A stretch of 64,000 bases of DNA from Maricaulis sp947259345 (GTDB taxonomy: Bacteria > Pseudomonadota > Alphaproteobacteria > Caulobacterales > Maricaulaceae), in NCBI GenBank assembly GCA_965217205.1, contig OZ244254.1:2356001-2420000 (forward strand). Direction: 5' to 3'. This document shows, in pieces, positions 9,128 to 17,256 of this stretch. The notes beneath the pieces were generated by a model. It saw only the letters and a list, made by a program, of their open reading frames with translations. It was not told the DNA's origin and searched no databases. Positions within the stretch are counted from its first letter, which is position 1, and the number at the start of each line of letters is the position of its first letter. A program made the translations under genes and the position numbers.

Positions 9128-11701
9128 ATGGAACATGCGCAAAATTGGGTCGTCCTGAAATTTGGCGGCACCAGCGTTAAATCGCTGGCCGATTGGCGTG
9201 TGATCTCCAAACGGATTGAAGCCGTGCGCGCGGAGGGCAAACGCGTCTTCGTCGTCCATTCCGCGATTGCCACCATCTCCAACCTGCTCGACACCCTGGT
9301 GGAAAAGGCTGTCGCCGGCTCTGGCGAGGATGAGCTGGAGGCCATCAAGGCCCGCCACCTGACCCTGGCCGACGAGCTGGGCGTCAATGGCGCGGCCTTG
9401 CTGGCCGAGCATTTCGAGGCCCTGACCCGCCTGCGCGCCGGTCTGGCCCTGACCAGCGATGCCAGTCCGCGCCTGAAGGCGCGTATCATGGCCCAGGGCG
9501 AGCTGATGGCGACCCGGCTCGGACAGGCCTGGCTGGCCAAGGGCGGCATGGAGTCGATCTGGCTCGATGCCCGCGACCACCTCGCCGCCCTGCCCGCCTC
9601 CGGCGCGCGTGGCTATCTCGCGGTCGATTGCCAGCATGAGGCGGACGCCGAACTGCAGAGCCTGTGTGCCGATCTGCCACCGGTCATCATCACACAAGGC
9701 TTCATTGCCCGACGTGAGGATGGCGATACCGCCCTTCTGGGCCGCGGGGGATCGGACACGTCAGCAAGTTACTTCGCCGCCAAGCTGGGCGCCGAACGGC
9801 TGGAAATCTGGACCGATGTGCCCGGTTTCTTCTCGGCCGATCCGCGCCTGACCGGCGCCGCCCGGCAGATCCGTTCACTGGCCTATGCCGAAGCCCAGGA
9901 ACTCGCCTCCATGGGCGCCGGCGTCCTGCATCCGCGCGCCATTTCGCCGGTCCGCAAAGCCGGAATCGAGATGCAGGTCCTGTGCACCCACCGCCCGGAC
10001 ATGTCCGGCACCACGATCTCGGAAACCCCGTCAGAAGACGCGCCGCGCCTCAAGGCGGTTTCGGTGAAACAGGGCGTGCGCCTGATCACGTTGGAGACCG
10101 ACGGCATGTGGCGCGCCTCCGGCTTCCTGGCCAAGGCCTTCGAGCCTTTCTCCCGCCATGGCGTGTCGATCGATCTGGTCTCGACCTCGGAAACCTCGGT
10201 CACCGTCTCGCTGGATGATGACCCGGGCCTGACGCCGGATGTGCTCGGCGCGCTCCAAGACGATCTCGGCGAGATCGCCCGCGTCGAGATCATCGAGAAT
10301 TGCGCGGCTGTCAGCCTGGTCGGGCGCGGCGTGCGCGCCCTGCTGGCCCAGTTCGGCCCGGCCATGGAGGCTTTCGCTCACTACCCGGTGCGACTGGTCA
10401 GCCAAGCGGCCAATGACCTCAACCTCACCGTCGTCGTCGATGGCGACCAGGGCAAGCCGCTATGTCGCCGCCTGCATGACCAACTGATCCAGCCCAAGCC
10501 GATGGACCAGACCTTCGGCCCGTCCTGGCGCGAGATCGGCGAGAACCTGACCGAGGCCGTCCCGGCCGGCACCGGCACCTGGTGGCGCGCCAAGCGCCAG
10601 GCCCTGCTCGATCTCTGTCCGCTCGATGGCGCGACCTATGTCTATGACCTGGAGACCGTGAAGGCCCGCGCCTCGGCGGTTGCCGGCCTCAAGGCGCTTG
10701 ATCGCGGCTGGTATGCGATGAAGGCCAATGGCCATCCCGACATGATCCGCACCGCGGTCGACGCCGGGTTGGGCGTGGAATGCGTCTCGATCAACGAAGT
10801 CCACGCTGCCCGCAAGGCGGTGCCGGACCTCACCGTTGACCGCATCCTGTTCACGCCGAATTTCGCCCCGAAGGCGGAATATGCCGAAGCGCTGGAGATG
10901 GGGGTCCACCTCACCCTGGACGGTCTGCACCCGCTGCGCGCCTGGCCGGAGATTTTCAAGGGCCGCAAGATCACCCTGCGGATCAATCCCCAGCGTCCGG
11001 AAGGTCATCACAAGCATGTCCGCACGGCCGGACCGGAAGCCAAGTTCGGCCTGCATGCCGACGAGCTGGTCGAGGCCCGCAAGCTGGCCGCCGAGGCCGG
11101 GGCCATCATCAATGGCCTGCACGTGCATTCCGGCTCGGGCATTTCCGATCCCGATCACTGGCGCCGCGTCGGCCTCTTCCTGGTGGAGACCGCCCGCGAC
11201 ATGCCCGACGTCGAAATCCTCGACCTGGGCGGGGGTCTCTCGGTCGATGAAGCCTCCGGCGTGCGCCGGATCGACATGGACGCGCTCGACCAGGTCCTCA
11301 CCGATCTCAAGACGGCGCATCCCAAATACCAGCTCTGGATCGAGCCAGGCCGCTACATCTCGGCCGAGTCCGGTGTGCTGCTGGCCCGTGTGACCCAGCT
11401 GAAGCAGACGCCGGATGCCCGTTTCGTCGGGATCAATACCGGCATGAACTCGCTTATCCGTCCGGCCCTCTACGGCGCCCGCCACGAGATCGTCAACCTG
11501 ACAAGGCTCGACGAGCCGTCCGCCTGGATCGCCGACATTGTCGGCCCGATCTGCGAAACCGCCGACCGTCTCGGCGCCCAGCGCCTGATGCCGGAAACCC
11601 AGGAAGGCGACGTCATCCTGATCGGCAATGGCGGCGCCTATGGGCGGGTGATGGCGTCGAGCTATAATATGCGCGAACCGGCGGGTGAGGCTGTGATTTA
11701 G
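9128..11701 (+). CDS. lysAC: Bifunctional aspartate kinase / diaminopimelate decarboxylase
   Basis: 857-residue fusion joining the first and last enzymes of lysine synthesis. Residues 1-460: aspartokinase with KFGGTSV at 11-17, GRGGSDTSASYFA, the EIWTDVPGFFSADPR region, then two ACT-type regulatory segments (RLITLETDGMWR, SIDLVSTSETSVTVS). Residues 480-857: fold-type III PLP decarboxylase with PLP lysine K532 in YAMKANGHP, HVHSGSG near 666, GGGLSVD, EPGRY near 739 and a closing GNGGAYG. Such fusions are known in Xanthomonas and some alphaproteobacteria. GGAG lies before the ATG. The stop overlaps the convergent DUF2306-like gene by 4 bases. Lysine feedback through the ACT segments is likely from family knowledge. 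Confidence 0.95.
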   Translation: MEHAQNWVVLKFGGTSVKSLADWRVISKRIEAVRAEGKRVFVVHSAIATISNLLDTLVEKAVAGSGEDELEAIKARHLTLADELGVNGAALLAEHFEALTRLRAGLALTSDASPRLKARIMAQGELMATRLGQAWLAKGGMESIWLDARDHLAALPASGARGYLAVDCQHEADAELQSLCADLPPVIITQGFIARREDGDTALLGRGGSDTSASYFAAKLGAERLEIWTDVPGFFSADPRLTGAARQIRSLAYAEAQELASMGAGVLHPRAISPVRKAGIEMQVLCTHRPDMSGTTISETPSEDAPRLKAVSVKQGVRLITLETDGMWRASGFLAKAFEPFSRHGVSIDLVSTSETSVTVSLDDDPGLTPDVLGALQDDLGEIARVEIIENCAAVSLVGRGVRALLAQFGPAMEAFAHYPVRLVSQAANDLNLTVVVDGDQGKPLCRRLHDQLIQPKPMDQTFGPSWREIGENLTEAVPAGTGTWWRAKRQALLDLCPLDGATYVYDLETVKARASAVAGLKALDRGWYAMKANGHPDMIRTAVDAGLGVECVSINEVHAARKAVPDLTVDRILFTPNFAPKAEYAEALEMGVHLTLDGLHPLRAWPEIFKGRKITLRINPQRPEGHHKHVRTAGPEAKFGLHADELVEARKLAAEAGAIINGLHVHSGSGISDPDHWRRVGLFLVETARDMPDVEILDLGGGLSVDEASGVRRIDMDALDQVLTDLKTAHPKYQLWIEPGRYISAESGVLLARVTQLKQTPDARFVGINTGMNSLIRPALYGARHEIVNLTRLDEPSAWIADIVGPICETADRLGAQRLMPETQEGDVILIGNGGAYGRVMASSYNMREPAGEAVI

Positions 11702-12402
11702 CCGGTCTCCTCTCCGCTTCCCTGCGTTTTCATCCCCGATGGAAACGCAGGGCGGCGGCCGAAGCGCATGCGGAAACTCGCATACAGCGTCACACCTATA
11801 ACGGTCAGGACCGGCGTCATCAGCGCGAGTGGCGTGCGCAGGACAGCCGGCAGCACGCTGCTATTGCCGAAGAAGAAGATGAAGCTGGCGATGAAGAGGG
11901 CAAAGCCCATGCGCCAGACATGCCGGGTCAGGCGCTGGCGGTCATTCGCAGGTCCGCGCCGCAAGGCCAGGACATCAATCGCCGCAATCCAGAGCGCCAC
12001 GCCGCCGAGGCAGTAGAAGGCCACAGGCGGCAGATCGTTCAATGTGCCCGAGGGCAGGTTGGCGACGAAAAGGCCGGAACCGAAAGCCGTCAGGGCGACC
12101 AGGGAGATCAGGCCGGCGGCGATCCGCTCGGCCCAGCCGGTGATCCGGGCGGCAGACATCCAGCCGGTCGTCACGGCATGCCCGGCCAGAAGGGCGAGAA
12201 AGGCCGTGAACAGGATAGAGCGGGTCAGACTCATAGACAGGCCGCTGGTACAAAGCAGCAGCATAGAGACCACAAACACCCGCCCGGCCAGGCGATGTGT
12301 CAGACCGCCCTTGCGGACAAGAAAGGGCGCGCCACCGGCGAGAAGGCAGATCACACCGACGAGGAAATGGAGCTGTCCGACAAGCGGCAGGCTGCTGATC
12401 AT
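11698..12402 (-). CDS. DUF2306-like integral membrane protein (paralog 2)
   Basis: 234 residues with about seven hydrophobic helices. The N-terminus has the pattern H(F)LVGVICLLAGGAPFL-RKG-(L)THRLAGRVFV, a His-Gly-Lys-Gly-His arrangement typical of DUF2306-type proteins. A HVWRMGFALFIASFIFFFG segment lies near residue 165. It overlaps the upstream paralog by 4 bases (ATGA). Biochemical role unknown; the divergent AraC-type gene is the likely regulator. Confidence 0.7.
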   Translation of the reverse strand: MISSLPLVGQLHFLVGVICLLAGGAPFLVRKGGLTHRLAGRVFVVSMLLLCTSGLSMSLTRSILFTAFLALLAGHAVTTGWMSAARITGWAERIAAGLISLVALTAFGSGLFVANLPSGTLNDLPPVAFYCLGGVALWIAAIDVLALRRGPANDRQRLTRHVWRMGFALFIASFIFFFGNSSVLPAVLRTPLALMTPVLTVIGVTLYASFRMRFGRRPAFPSGMKTQGSGEETG

Positions 12403-13088
12403 GACGCGGCTCCCGTTTGACGGCGTGACCGCTTGATCAGGGTGCGGACAAGGAAGCCGAGAATGAGCAAGGCCGTCAGCCCCTCGGGCAGGGACAACAA
12501 TCCGCTCTCACGCAACGCCTCGGGGAAGATACGGGCACCCGGGCCGGTGAAGAAGGACCCGACGGCGATGAAATAGGCCAGACCCATGCGCCAGAGATGG
12601 CGGGCGATGCGGTGATGCGGGGAGACCGGGCCGCGCACCAGCAAGGTCAGGTCGGCGACCGCGCCGATCGCGGTCATCATGGCCAGCATCAGATAGTCAT
12701 CGGCCGCAAAGCCGAGAAGGCGGCCGGTCTCTGATTGGAAAGCCATGACAGCCAGCGCCGCCAATCCGGTCAGGCCGACGAGAATGGTGGCCAGGGCCGT
12801 CCACTCGAAGACGCCGGGGCGATGGCTCCGCCAGCGCGCCGCGCGCCATCCGGTCAGCACCAGATAGGCGGCCAGCAGACCAGCGAAGGCGGTGATCAAC
12901 AGGCGTTCGGGATCCAGAATTCCGATCACGGCGCCGGACAGGGACGTCGCCAGCATGGAAACCAGGAAGAGCGTGCCCGCAGCCCGATGCAAGCGCTTGC
13001 CCTTGGGAGCCAGGAAAGCCGCTCCGCCCGCGCCGACACAGAGTGTGCCGGTCAGGACGTGAAAGAGTATGAGCAATTCAGGCAACAT
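12399..13088 (-). CDS. DUF2306-like integral membrane protein (paralog 1)
   Basis: 229 residues, about seven transmembrane helices, clearly homologous to its downstream neighbour: the same start (LFHVLTGTLCVGAGGAAFL-PKGK-LHRAAG) and the same internal HLWRMGLAYFIAVGSFF block. The two genes arose by tandem duplication and are translationally coupled. The conserved histidines near the membrane face could bind metal or heme, but this is speculation. Divergent from the membrane AraC regulator gene. Confidence 0.7.
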   Translation of the reverse strand: MLPELLILFHVLTGTLCVGAGGAAFLAPKGKRLHRAAGTLFLVSMLATSLSGAVIGILDPERLLITAFAGLLAAYLVLTGWRAARWRSHRPGVFEWTALATILVGLTGLAALAVMAFQSETGRLLGFAADDYLMLAMMTAIGAVADLTLLVRGPVSPHHRIARHLWRMGLAYFIAVGSFFTGPGARIFPEALRESGLLSLPEGLTALLILGFLVRTLIKRSRRQTGAAS

Positions 13089-13240
13089 GCTGGATTCCCG
13101 ATTTTGGCTGTGTCAGAGAGCGAGGGTGGCAACATGTCTGCACGCGAATGTTTCCGCGCCCCGCCCTGCAGGCGCGGACACCGGACATGTCCGGACCGGC
13201 TGGCCCGGACAGGCCGACAAATGTGAGTCACGACGCTGCC

Positions 13241-14461
13241 ATGGACACACCCGCGATCGACCCGCTGCCGCTTATCCTGGCCTCTGCTGCAACCGGGCAG
13301 GCCCTCCTCTGCCTTCTGGTGGTGATGAGCAGCCCGGCCGGCGACCTGCCACGACGATGGCTCGCCGGCCTTTTCAGCATGCTGGCCACCCTCGCTGCGG
13401 GCCCCGTGATCGTGGCCATCCAGCCCGACGCGCTGGCGTTGATGGCCGGTCTGGTGATGGTCGCTCTATACGCGCTACCACCGCTGTTCTGGGGTTATGT
13501 CAGGGCGTTGACCCGTTCCGGCAGCAGCAATAATTCGCCGCCCTCGGCCTGGCATCTCGCCGGACCGGCCCTGGCCCTCATCAATGCCGGGATGATCTGG
13601 TCGCTGCCGGCCGGCAGTGTCGATTTCATCCTGACCCATGGTGAGCTGCCGGGCGGGGCGCAGGCTGCGGTCACGGTTCTGGGCGTGTTCGTGCTGGTCC
13701 TCGCCTGGAATGCCGTCTCGGCGGTCTATGTCTGGCGCATCCTGACCCGGCTACAGGCCTACCGGCGCGCCCTGCACGACTATTTCTCCAATACCGAGCG
13801 ACGCGAGCTCACCTGGCTGCGGGCGTTGGTCCTCGCAATCATCGGCATCTGGCTGGTCATCATGGCCATCCTTGTCTGGGACAATCTGATCGCCGACCTG
13901 GCGTTTCCGCCCATCGTCGGGAGTGTGATCATCATGGCGCTGACGAGCCTGCTGGCCGCCCGTGGCCTGTCGCAATACCCGGGTCTGGCGGCGGTCGATC
14001 CGGTCACGAGCGACACGGATATCGACACCCCGGACATCGACCCACCGGACATCGACACGGCCGAGGGCGACCTCCCGGCGAAATACCGCAAGTCCGCCCT
14101 CGAACCGGAGCACGCGACCCGTATCGCCGCGCGCATCGAGGCCGTGATGGTCAAGGACGAACTCTATCTCGACCCCAACCTGTCCCTGCCCAAGCTGGCC
14201 AAGGCGATCGCGGTCCCGGCCAATCTTGTGTCGCAAGTCCTCAACCAGACGCTGGACACCACGTTCTTCGATTACGTCAATCGCTGCCGGATCGAGGCGT
14301 CACTCCCACGGATTCTCGCTGGCGACGCGACTGTCCTGACGATCGCGCTCGATGTGGGTTTCAACGCCCGTTCGACCTTCTACACCGCGTTCAAAGCCGT
14401 GACCGGCCAGAGCCCGAGCCAGTGGCGCGCCAGTCAGGCGCGCGCCGCCGAACCGGACTAG
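13241..14461 (+). CDS. Membrane-bound AraC-family transcriptional regulator
   Basis: About 406 residues. The N-terminal ~240 residues form roughly seven hydrophobic helices. They are followed by an acidic linker with repeated DIDTPD/DIDPPD/DIDTAE units and a C-terminal AraC double helix-turn-helix (LSLPKLAKAIAVPANLVSQ, then LTIALDVGFNARSTFYTAF-AVTGQSP-QWR). This '7TM + HTH_18' layout lets the membrane part sense a signal while the DNA-binding part faces the cytoplasm. The start is uncertain: the frame is open from 13148, and the ATG used lies just before the first hydrophobic stretch, without a strong ribosome site. The stop overlaps the convergent S41 peptidase gene. Confidence 0.82.
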   Translation: MDTPAIDPLPLILASAATGQALLCLLVVMSSPAGDLPRRWLAGLFSMLATLAAGPVIVAIQPDALALMAGLVMVALYALPPLFWGYVRALTRSGSSNNSPPSAWHLAGPALALINAGMIWSLPAGSVDFILTHGELPGGAQAAVTVLGVFVLVLAWNAVSAVYVWRILTRLQAYRRALHDYFSNTERRELTWLRALVLAIIGIWLVIMAILVWDNLIADLAFPPIVGSVIIMALTSLLAARGLSQYPGLAAVDPVTSDTDIDTPDIDPPDIDTAEGDLPAKYRKSALEPEHATRIAARIEAVMVKDELYLDPNLSLPKLAKAIAVPANLVSQVLNQTLDTTFFDYVNRCRIEASLPRILAGDATVLTIALDVGFNARSTFYTAFKAVTGQSPSQWRASQARAAEPD

Positions 14462-15387
14462 TGCTCCGCCAGCCAGGCCAGCGCGACCTCAAGCGCGTCT
14501 TCGCCGTCAGCCGGAACATCCGGCTCGATGCCTTCCGCTTCCCAGCCCTCGCCAGTGCGCGGATCAAACGTGCGGCCGACCGGGACGAAGATCGTGAAGT
14601 CCCCGGTAAGATCGCCGACGCCACCGAAATGACCACCGCCGCCCGTACGCTCACCGACCGTGAGGACACGGTCTGTGACCTTTAGACCGAAGGTAAAGCT
14701 TTCAGCGGCCGAGAAGGTGCGGCCATTGGTCAGCACCAGGACCGGCCGGTCGAGATAACGCTCGCCCGGAACGTCCTCATAAGTCCAGCGCTCGCGCACC
14801 GGCTCACCCCGGGACTCGGTGTCGGTGAGATGGGTCGGCTCGGCAAAGAGGTAGGTCGAGATATGGCGGACAATGTGCGGACCACCCCCGCAATTATTGC
14901 GCAGGTCAAGGATGAGCGCGTCCGTGCCTGACAGCGCCGCAAAGGCCGTGTCGATTCGGGCCACATAAGTCTCGTCGCCCCTGAAACTGGGAACCCGCAT
15001 ATAGCCGACATTCGCGCCCACCACCTCATGCTCGACCGGGCCGCTGGCGCAGGCCGAACGACGGCGCTCCGGCTGCGTGTCCTCCGGCGGAGTTTCCGGC
15101 CTGTAGGACACACGCAGATGGGCGTCATTGACCATCTCGTAAAGGTCCAGGGTCACGGCACGGGCGAAAGCCTCACGCTCGGTGACGTCCGCATAGCGGT
15201 CGGGATCAGCGCGCAGGAAGGCGGCGATTTCGGCCGCCCGGTCCTCATAGATATACTCCGCCTCGAGCAGGTCGGCGGCCTCGCTCAAGACGCCGCGCTG
15301 CCAGTCCGGCGCCGTCTGGGCCAGGACTGACGGGGTCAGCATGAAGAGGCAGGCGGCCGCCATTGCGGCCAAGTCAGTTCGGGTCAT
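14458..15387 (-). CDS. Secreted S41-family peptidase
   Basis: 309 residues with a signal peptide (LAAMAAACLFMLTPSVLAQT). The C-terminal catalytic domain has DALILDLRNNCGGGP and VLVLTNGRTFSAAESFTFGLK, the S41 core in which the serine of FSAAES is the expected nucleophile. No PDZ domain is apparent, so it resembles the IRBP/tricorn-core subgroup rather than CtpA. A Cys pair (SACAS and NNCGG) could form a disulfide. The gene overlaps the end of the upstream marR by 14 bases, giving a two-gene operon probably controlled by that regulator. Confidence 0.83.
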   Translation of the reverse strand: MTRTDLAAMAAACLFMLTPSVLAQTAPDWQRGVLSEAADLLEAEYIYEDRAAEIAAFLRADPDRYADVTEREAFARAVTLDLYEMVNDAHLRVSYRPETPPEDTQPERRRSACASGPVEHEVVGANVGYMRVPSFRGDETYVARIDTAFAALSGTDALILDLRNNCGGGPHIVRHISTYLFAEPTHLTDTESRGEPVRERWTYEDVPGERYLDRPVLVLTNGRTFSAAESFTFGLKVTDRVLTVGERTGGGGHFGGVGDLTGDFTIFVPVGRTFDPRTGEGWEAEGIEPDVPADGEDALEVALAWLAEH

Positions 15388-15877
15388 GGTCGGTGTCCTT
15401 TTCGACACGATTTAAGCGGTCAATGATGGAGGCCTCGCGCAGTGCGGCGCGGATCGAGCGGCTGGCGCCGACGAGGTCGATACCGGCTTCGGCGCACACC
15501 TCGTCATGCACCCGGGCCAGCGCGACATGCAGGTGTCGGACACGGTCGGCTTCCTCCCGCCCGGCATCCGTGAGTGCAAGAAGACGGACGCGGCGGTCTT
15601 CGGTCGAGATCGTCTCTTTGAGAAAGCCGAGACGCTTGAGGGTCTTGGCGAAATCGATGATGACGGGATGCGACAGGCCAAGGCGCTCGGCCGCGCGCAT
15701 CACCCCGACCGGCCCTTCCTCATCGAGCAGAAGGACGGTCGAGCAGCAACGGTGCGGGATGGTGAGCCCGAAACGCGCCACCACCTCGTCCGCATCCGCG
15801 ATCAGCGCGTCCATGATCCGCCTGACATGATGCGGGAGGACGGCCGAACCGAGCTGGTCAACAAAGTCATCGGACAT
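15374..15877 (-). CDS. MarR-family transcriptional regulator
   Basis: 167 residues, winged helix-turn-helix. The recognition region reads GVMRAAERLGLSHPVIIDFAK; the wing region is LGFLKETISTEDRRVRLLALTDAGR, the DxRxxxLxLTxxG signature of MarR proteins. AGGGG precedes the ATG at good spacing. The operator-like palindrome 14 bases upstream suggests autoregulation. It shares a transcript with the secreted S41 peptidase, so the likely target is its own operon. Confidence 0.88.
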   Translation of the reverse strand: MSDDFVDQLGSAVLPHHVRRIMDALIADADEVVARFGLTIPHRCCSTVLLLDEEGPVGVMRAAERLGLSHPVIIDFAKTLKRLGFLKETISTEDRRVRLLALTDAGREEADRVRHLHVALARVHDEVCAEAGIDLVGASRSIRAALREASIIDRLNRVEKDTDHDPN

Positions 15878-15890
15878 GCGAACCCCTGCA

Positions 15891-15908
15891 TACGTAGGAG
15901 CCTACGCA
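15891..15908. promoter_or_regulatory. Candidate MarR operator
   Basis: CGTAGG-AG-CCTACG is a perfect 6+6 dyad, extended imperfectly to TACGTAGG...CCTACGCA. It lies 14-31 bases upstream of the marR start codon, where a MarR dimer would block its own promoter or ribosome loading. Site identity is inferred from symmetry and position. Confidence 0.55.
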
Positions 15909-16011
15909 ATCGCGAACAAGCCTCGATTTCAAGTGACAAATCGGGAAGGATTTGGACGGAGTCGGGCGGGGATGGGCAGTCGGGAAACAGAGACGGCTCA
16001 CTGTCAGCCCG

Positions 16012-16464
16012 TCAATGGCACGCCTTGTTCAGGGCGGCGAGGCGCCAGTAATTATAGGGCAAGGGGGCGAGGAAACCGGCGATCAGCATGATCGGGATGA
16101 CCCACCAGGTCAGCATGGCACCGCCGGTCAGCCAGACATCAACGCCATTCATCACCGCTTCCATGGCAATCATCGAGATGAAGGACATGCCGATGGCTGT
16201 CTTGAACGCGGTCGCGAGCGCCATCTGGCGGGAGAGGATAATGGTTTCCAGCGCGATGGAGGTCAAAAGCCCGTTGATGATGGCCAGCGTCATGATCGCC
16301 AGGGTCGGCCAGCCGATGTCCAAGACCTGGAAGACCGCGATCGTGCCGAAATCACCGATCGAACAGCCCAGCAGGCACCAGGCCGTATTCTGGGACGCAG
16401 AGCGCCAATGTCCCGAATGCGTCCAGAAGGCCGGGCGGGTCAGGGAGAGGGTTGGAGCAGACAT
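16012..16464 (-). CDS. DUF4396 membrane protein under CueR-type control
   Basis: 150 residues with about four transmembrane helices, matching the DUF4396 family in layout (HSGHW start, CLLGCSIGD helix, then a TSIALETIIL helix). It is rich in potential soft-metal ligands: H16, H19, C30, C34, M81, M93, M98, M101, M105, C149, H150. The start is fixed by AAAGGAGGA five bases before the ATG. The promoter directly upstream is a MerR-type copper promoter and the divergent gene is cueR, so a role in copper or silver tolerance is inferred. No characterised function is known to me. Confidence 0.78.
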   Translation of the reverse strand: MSAPTLSLTRPAFWTHSGHWRSASQNTAWCLLGCSIGDFGTIAVFQVLDIGWPTLAIMTLAIINGLLTSIALETIILSRQMALATAFKTAIGMSFISMIAMEAVMNGVDVWLTGGAMLTWWVIPIMLIAGFLAPLPYNYWRLAALNKACH

Positions 16465-16494
16465 GTCGTCCTCCTTTGTCAGCAACCGGGCGTG

Positions 16495-16525
16495 ACGCTA
16501 GACTTTCCAGTAACAGGAAGGTCAA
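16495..16525 (-). promoter_or_regulatory. CueR-type promoter/operator driving the DUF4396 gene
   Basis: On the minus strand a -35 TTGACC (16520-16525) and a -10 TAGCGT (16495-16500) are separated by exactly 19 bases, the over-long spacer that MerR regulators require. Inside lies the dyad CCTTCC-N7-GGAAAG, nearly the CueR operator of E. coli copA (CCTTCC-N7-GGAAGG). cueR is transcribed away from it. Confidence 0.82.
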
Positions 16526-16534
16526 GAGGGCCGA

Positions 16535-16924
16535 ATGAAGATCAGCGACGCCGCCAGACGCGCCGGGCTACCGGTCAAGACAGTCCGCTATTATGCCGAT
16601 ATCGACCTGGTCCGGCCACCGGGGCGGACCGACAACAATTACCGCGACTATGACAGCGCCGCGCTGGCCAAGCTTGTCTTCGTGCGCCGCGCCCGCGATT
16701 TCGGCTTCTCGATCCCGGAGTGCCGGGATTTGCTCGCCCTCTACGAAGACCGCGACCGCTCGAGTGCCGATGTGCGCGCCCTCGCCGCGAGCCATCTGGC
16801 CGAGATCGAGGCCAAACAACGCCAGCTCGCCGCCCTGCGCGATGAACTCGCCCACCTGGTGAGCGCCTGCCAGGGCAATGACCGGCCCGACTGCCCGATC
16901 ATCGATCGGCTGGAGGCGGAATAG
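16535..16924 (+). CDS. cueR: Copper efflux regulator CueR
   Basis: 129-residue MerR-family activator sensing Cu(I)/Ag(I). The N-terminal helix-turn-helix (MKISDAARRAGLPVKTVRYY) is followed by the dimerisation helix and a metal loop with C112 and C120 seven residues apart (ACQGNDRPDCPII), the same positions as in E. coli CueR. S77, which marks monovalent-ion sensors in place of the cysteine of Zn/Hg sensors, is also present. AGAGGG precedes the ATG. The only visible target is the divergent DUF4396 gene; no copper ATPase or multicopper oxidase lies nearby. Confidence 0.92.
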   Translation: MKISDAARRAGLPVKTVRYYADIDLVRPPGRTDNNYRDYDSAALAKLVFVRRARDFGFSIPECRDLLALYEDRDRSSADVRALAASHLAEIEAKQRQLAALRDELAHLVSACQGNDRPDCPIIDRLEAE

Positions 16925-16961
16925 TGGGCGGCTGGGCCGGGCCAGCCTTGCCTTCATTTTC

Positions 16962-17071
16962 CGTCATCCCACGGTCGCGGCATCGCCGCGATCCGGGGGA
17001 CCTCAACCATCCATCTGACTGGGTAGAAAAGGTCCCCCGGATGCCTGCTTCGCAGTCCCCGTGGGATGACG
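16962..17071. repeat. Palindromic intergenic element, GTCATCCC...GGGATGAC type
   Basis: Ends CGTCATCCCAC (16962-16972) and GTGGGATGACG (17061-17071) are perfect inverted repeats. Inner arms ATCCGGGGGACCT and AGGTCCCCCGGAT also pair, and each half contains its own small hairpin (CGGCATCGCCG and a GCCTGCTTCGCAG-like one). The same architecture recurs three times at 54.3-54.9 kb. Confidence 0.8.
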
Positions 17072-17104
17072 TGTTGAGAGAGTGGAGGTGAAGGCGCGCG
17101 CGGC

Positions 17105-17167
17105 GCATTCCCCGCCATAAACCACTTGCCGAGAGACAGCCGTATCCGGCCCGCTGGCTGACAAGAG
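17105..17167 (-). repeat. Dispersed intergenic repeat, copy B (short form)
   Basis: Read on the minus strand: CTTGTCAGCCAGCGGGCC, GGATACGGC, CTCTCGGCAAG, GGTTTATGG, matching copy A at 6299-6419 except that copy A has a 70-base palindromic segment in the middle. Copy B probably represents the uninterrupted unit. Confidence 0.7.
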
Positions 17168-17207
17168 GTTTAAGGATGGGTGGGCGGAGCGCCTCAATGC
17201 AAAGAAG

Positions 17208-17227
17208 CCCCCGGCATCTGCCGGGGG
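17208..17227 (-). terminator. Terminator of nrdB
   Basis: A perfect 9-bp stem CCCCCGGCA/TGCCGGGGG with a two-base apex (effectively a 4-base loop), followed on the minus strand by CTTCTTTGC. It lies 30 bases after the nrdB stop. Confidence 0.75.
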
Positions 17228-17256
17228 TCCTCTGAAACGTTCCGGGATACCGCAGA

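Larger units (their letters stand above)
16925..17256. other. Gene-free stretch with two repeats and a terminator
   Basis: About 330 bases between the 3' ends of cueR and nrdB. It holds a long inverted repeat, copy B of the dispersed repeat, and the nrdB terminator, all listed separately. No coding potential is visible. Confidence 0.7.
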
